Positions 4,718 to 5,517 of a DNA stretch of 5,517 nucleotides are shown piece by piece. Numbering within the stretch: position 1 is the first letter of the stretch; every line of letters starts with the position of its first letter. Origin of the DNA: Pseudomonadota bacterium (GTDB lineage: Bacteria > Pseudomonadota > Alphaproteobacteria > Parvibaculales > Parvibaculaceae); contig JAJXZC010000176.1 in NCBI GenBank assembly GCA_021780275.1, positions 1 to 5,517 on the forward strand. The letters run 5' to 3'. The position numbers and the translations under genes were made by a program. The notes under the pieces were generated by a model. It was not told where the DNA came from. It did not search any database and was given only the letters and a program-made list of their open reading frames with translations.

Positions 4718-5517
4718 ATGAATATTCACGAGTATCAGGCGAAACAATTATTGGCGCAGTTCGGCGTTGCGGTAGCACCGGGCGCGGTGGCCTTTACGCC
4801 GGAACAAGCGGTCTATGTCGCAACCGAACTCGGCGGTTCGCGCTGGGCGGTGAAGGCGCAGATCCATTCCGGCGCCCGCGGCAAGGCCGGCGGCATCAAG
4901 CTCTGCTCGCATTATAAGGAAGTCCGCCAGGCCGCGCACGACCTCCTCGGCAAGCGGCTCATCACCACGCAGAATGCGCCGGACGGGCAGCCGGTTCAGC
5001 GCGTCTATATCGAAGTCGCCTCGCCTTATGAGCGGGAATTCTATCTCGGCTTCGTCCTCGACCGCAAAGCCGAGCGCGTCCGCGTCATCGCCTCGCAGCA
5101 CGGCGGCATGGAAATCGAAGAGATCGTCAAGACCGACCCGAATGCGGTGATCCAGGTGGTCGTCGAGCCGGCCGTCGGCCTGCAGGCATTCCAGGCGCGC
5201 GAGATTGCCTTCGCGCTCGGGCTGAACATCAAGCAGGTCGCCCGCGCGACGACGACGATCCTGTCCGCCTATCGCGCCTTCCGCGATTGCGACGCGCTGA
5301 TGCTCGAGATCAATCCGCTGGTCCTGACCGCGGACGACAAGATCCTCGCGCTCGATGCGAAAATGTCGTTCGACGACAACGCCATGTTCCGCCGCCCCAA
5401 TATCGCGGCCATGCACGATGCCTCGCAGCAGGATCCGCGCGAGGCGCAGGCGGCTGAGCACAATCTCAATTATATCGGTCTCGACGGCGAGATCGGCTGC
5501 ATCGTCAATGGTGCCGG
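4718..5517 (+). CDS. mtkA: Malate-CoA ligase large (beta) subunit, ATP-grasp; 5' part only
   Basis: Malate thiokinase makes malyl-CoA from malate, CoA and ATP; malyl-CoA lyase then splits it, a core step of the serine cycle. The window has 266 codons of a protein usually near 390. It opens with [12 protein letters not shown], the shared start of this family and SucC. The ATP-grasp part has [17 protein letters not shown] with K46, and the magnesium-site residues fall exactly where they do in E. coli SucC: N199 in MLEINPLV and D213 in ALDAK. The CoA-ligase domain begins near residue 250 ([16 protein letters not shown]). I chose MtkA over SucC because alphaproteobacterial SucC, as I recall it, has an insertion after GGRGK that is absent here, and because stretches such as [18 protein letters not shown] and AYRAFRDCD match the Methylobacterium MtkA I remember. 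SucC remains the alternative. The small subunit gene should follow beyond the right edge. Confidence 0.8.
   Translation, partial: MNIHEYQAKQLLAQFGVAVAPGAVAFTPEQAVYVATELGGSRWAVKAQIHSGARGKAGGIKLCSHYKEVRQAAHDLLGKRLITTQNAPDGQPVQRVYIEVASPYEREFYLGFVLDRKAERVRVIASQHGGMEIEEIVKTDPNAVIQVVVEPAVGLQAFQAREIAFALGLNIKQVARATTTILSAYRAFRDCDALMLEINPLVLTADDKILALDAKMSFDDNAMFRRPNIAAMHDASQQDPREAQAAEHNLNYIGLDGEIGCIVNGA

Noticed and set aside
4748..5461. 237-residue minus-strand frame opposite mtkA
   Set aside because: It is the antisense shadow of a strongly conserved ATP-grasp gene in GC-rich DNA.

Overview
The window looks like a chromosomal segment of a GC-rich alphaproteobacterium, probably a Rhizobiales methylotroph of the Beijerinckiaceae/Methylocystaceae type. 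Two things suggest this. The rightmost gene resembles the large subunit of malate-CoA ligase (MtkA) of the serine cycle, and lacks the insertion I remember from alphaproteobacterial SucC proteins. The leftmost gene is a periplasmic glucan-biosynthesis protein (OpgG family), common in Proteobacteria. Genus cannot be fixed from the sequence alone.

Layout from left to right: a 5' part of opgG on the minus strand, cut by the left edge (1-594). A 479-base stretch without a convincing gene, holding small repeats and palindromes. A membrane-anchored SGNH/GDSL hydrolase gene on the minus strand, interrupted by one in-frame TGA (1074-2153). A secreted beta-sandwich-like protein of unknown function, minus strand (2410-3078). 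A DUF1810 gene, minus strand, that has no ATG, GTG or TTG at its expected start but has an ACG behind a good Shine-Dalgarno sequence (3192-3665). A beta-class carbonic anhydrase gene, minus strand, directly upstream of it (3667-4377). A 340-base divergent intergenic region. Finally the 5' two thirds of mtkA on the plus strand, cut by the right edge (4718-5517).

The carbonic anhydrase and DUF1810 genes are separated by one base and are probably one transcript. The carbonic anhydrase shares an upstream region with mtkA. A serine-cycle organism needs bicarbonate for phosphoenolpyruvate carboxylase, so this pairing makes metabolic sense, although the link is inferred. The other three minus-strand genes are cell-envelope or secreted proteins with no obvious pathway tie to the right half.

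The most unusual points are two reading anomalies: the TGA at codon 81 of the SGNH hydrolase, where a tryptophan codon (TGG) is the likely ancestral state, and the start of the DUF1810 gene, which offers either a rare ACG start, a lost ATG, or a +1 slip at TTT-TAG that would fuse it to the carbonic anhydrase. I did not find a mobile element, CRISPR array, tRNA or rRNA, or a clear new multi-gene system.
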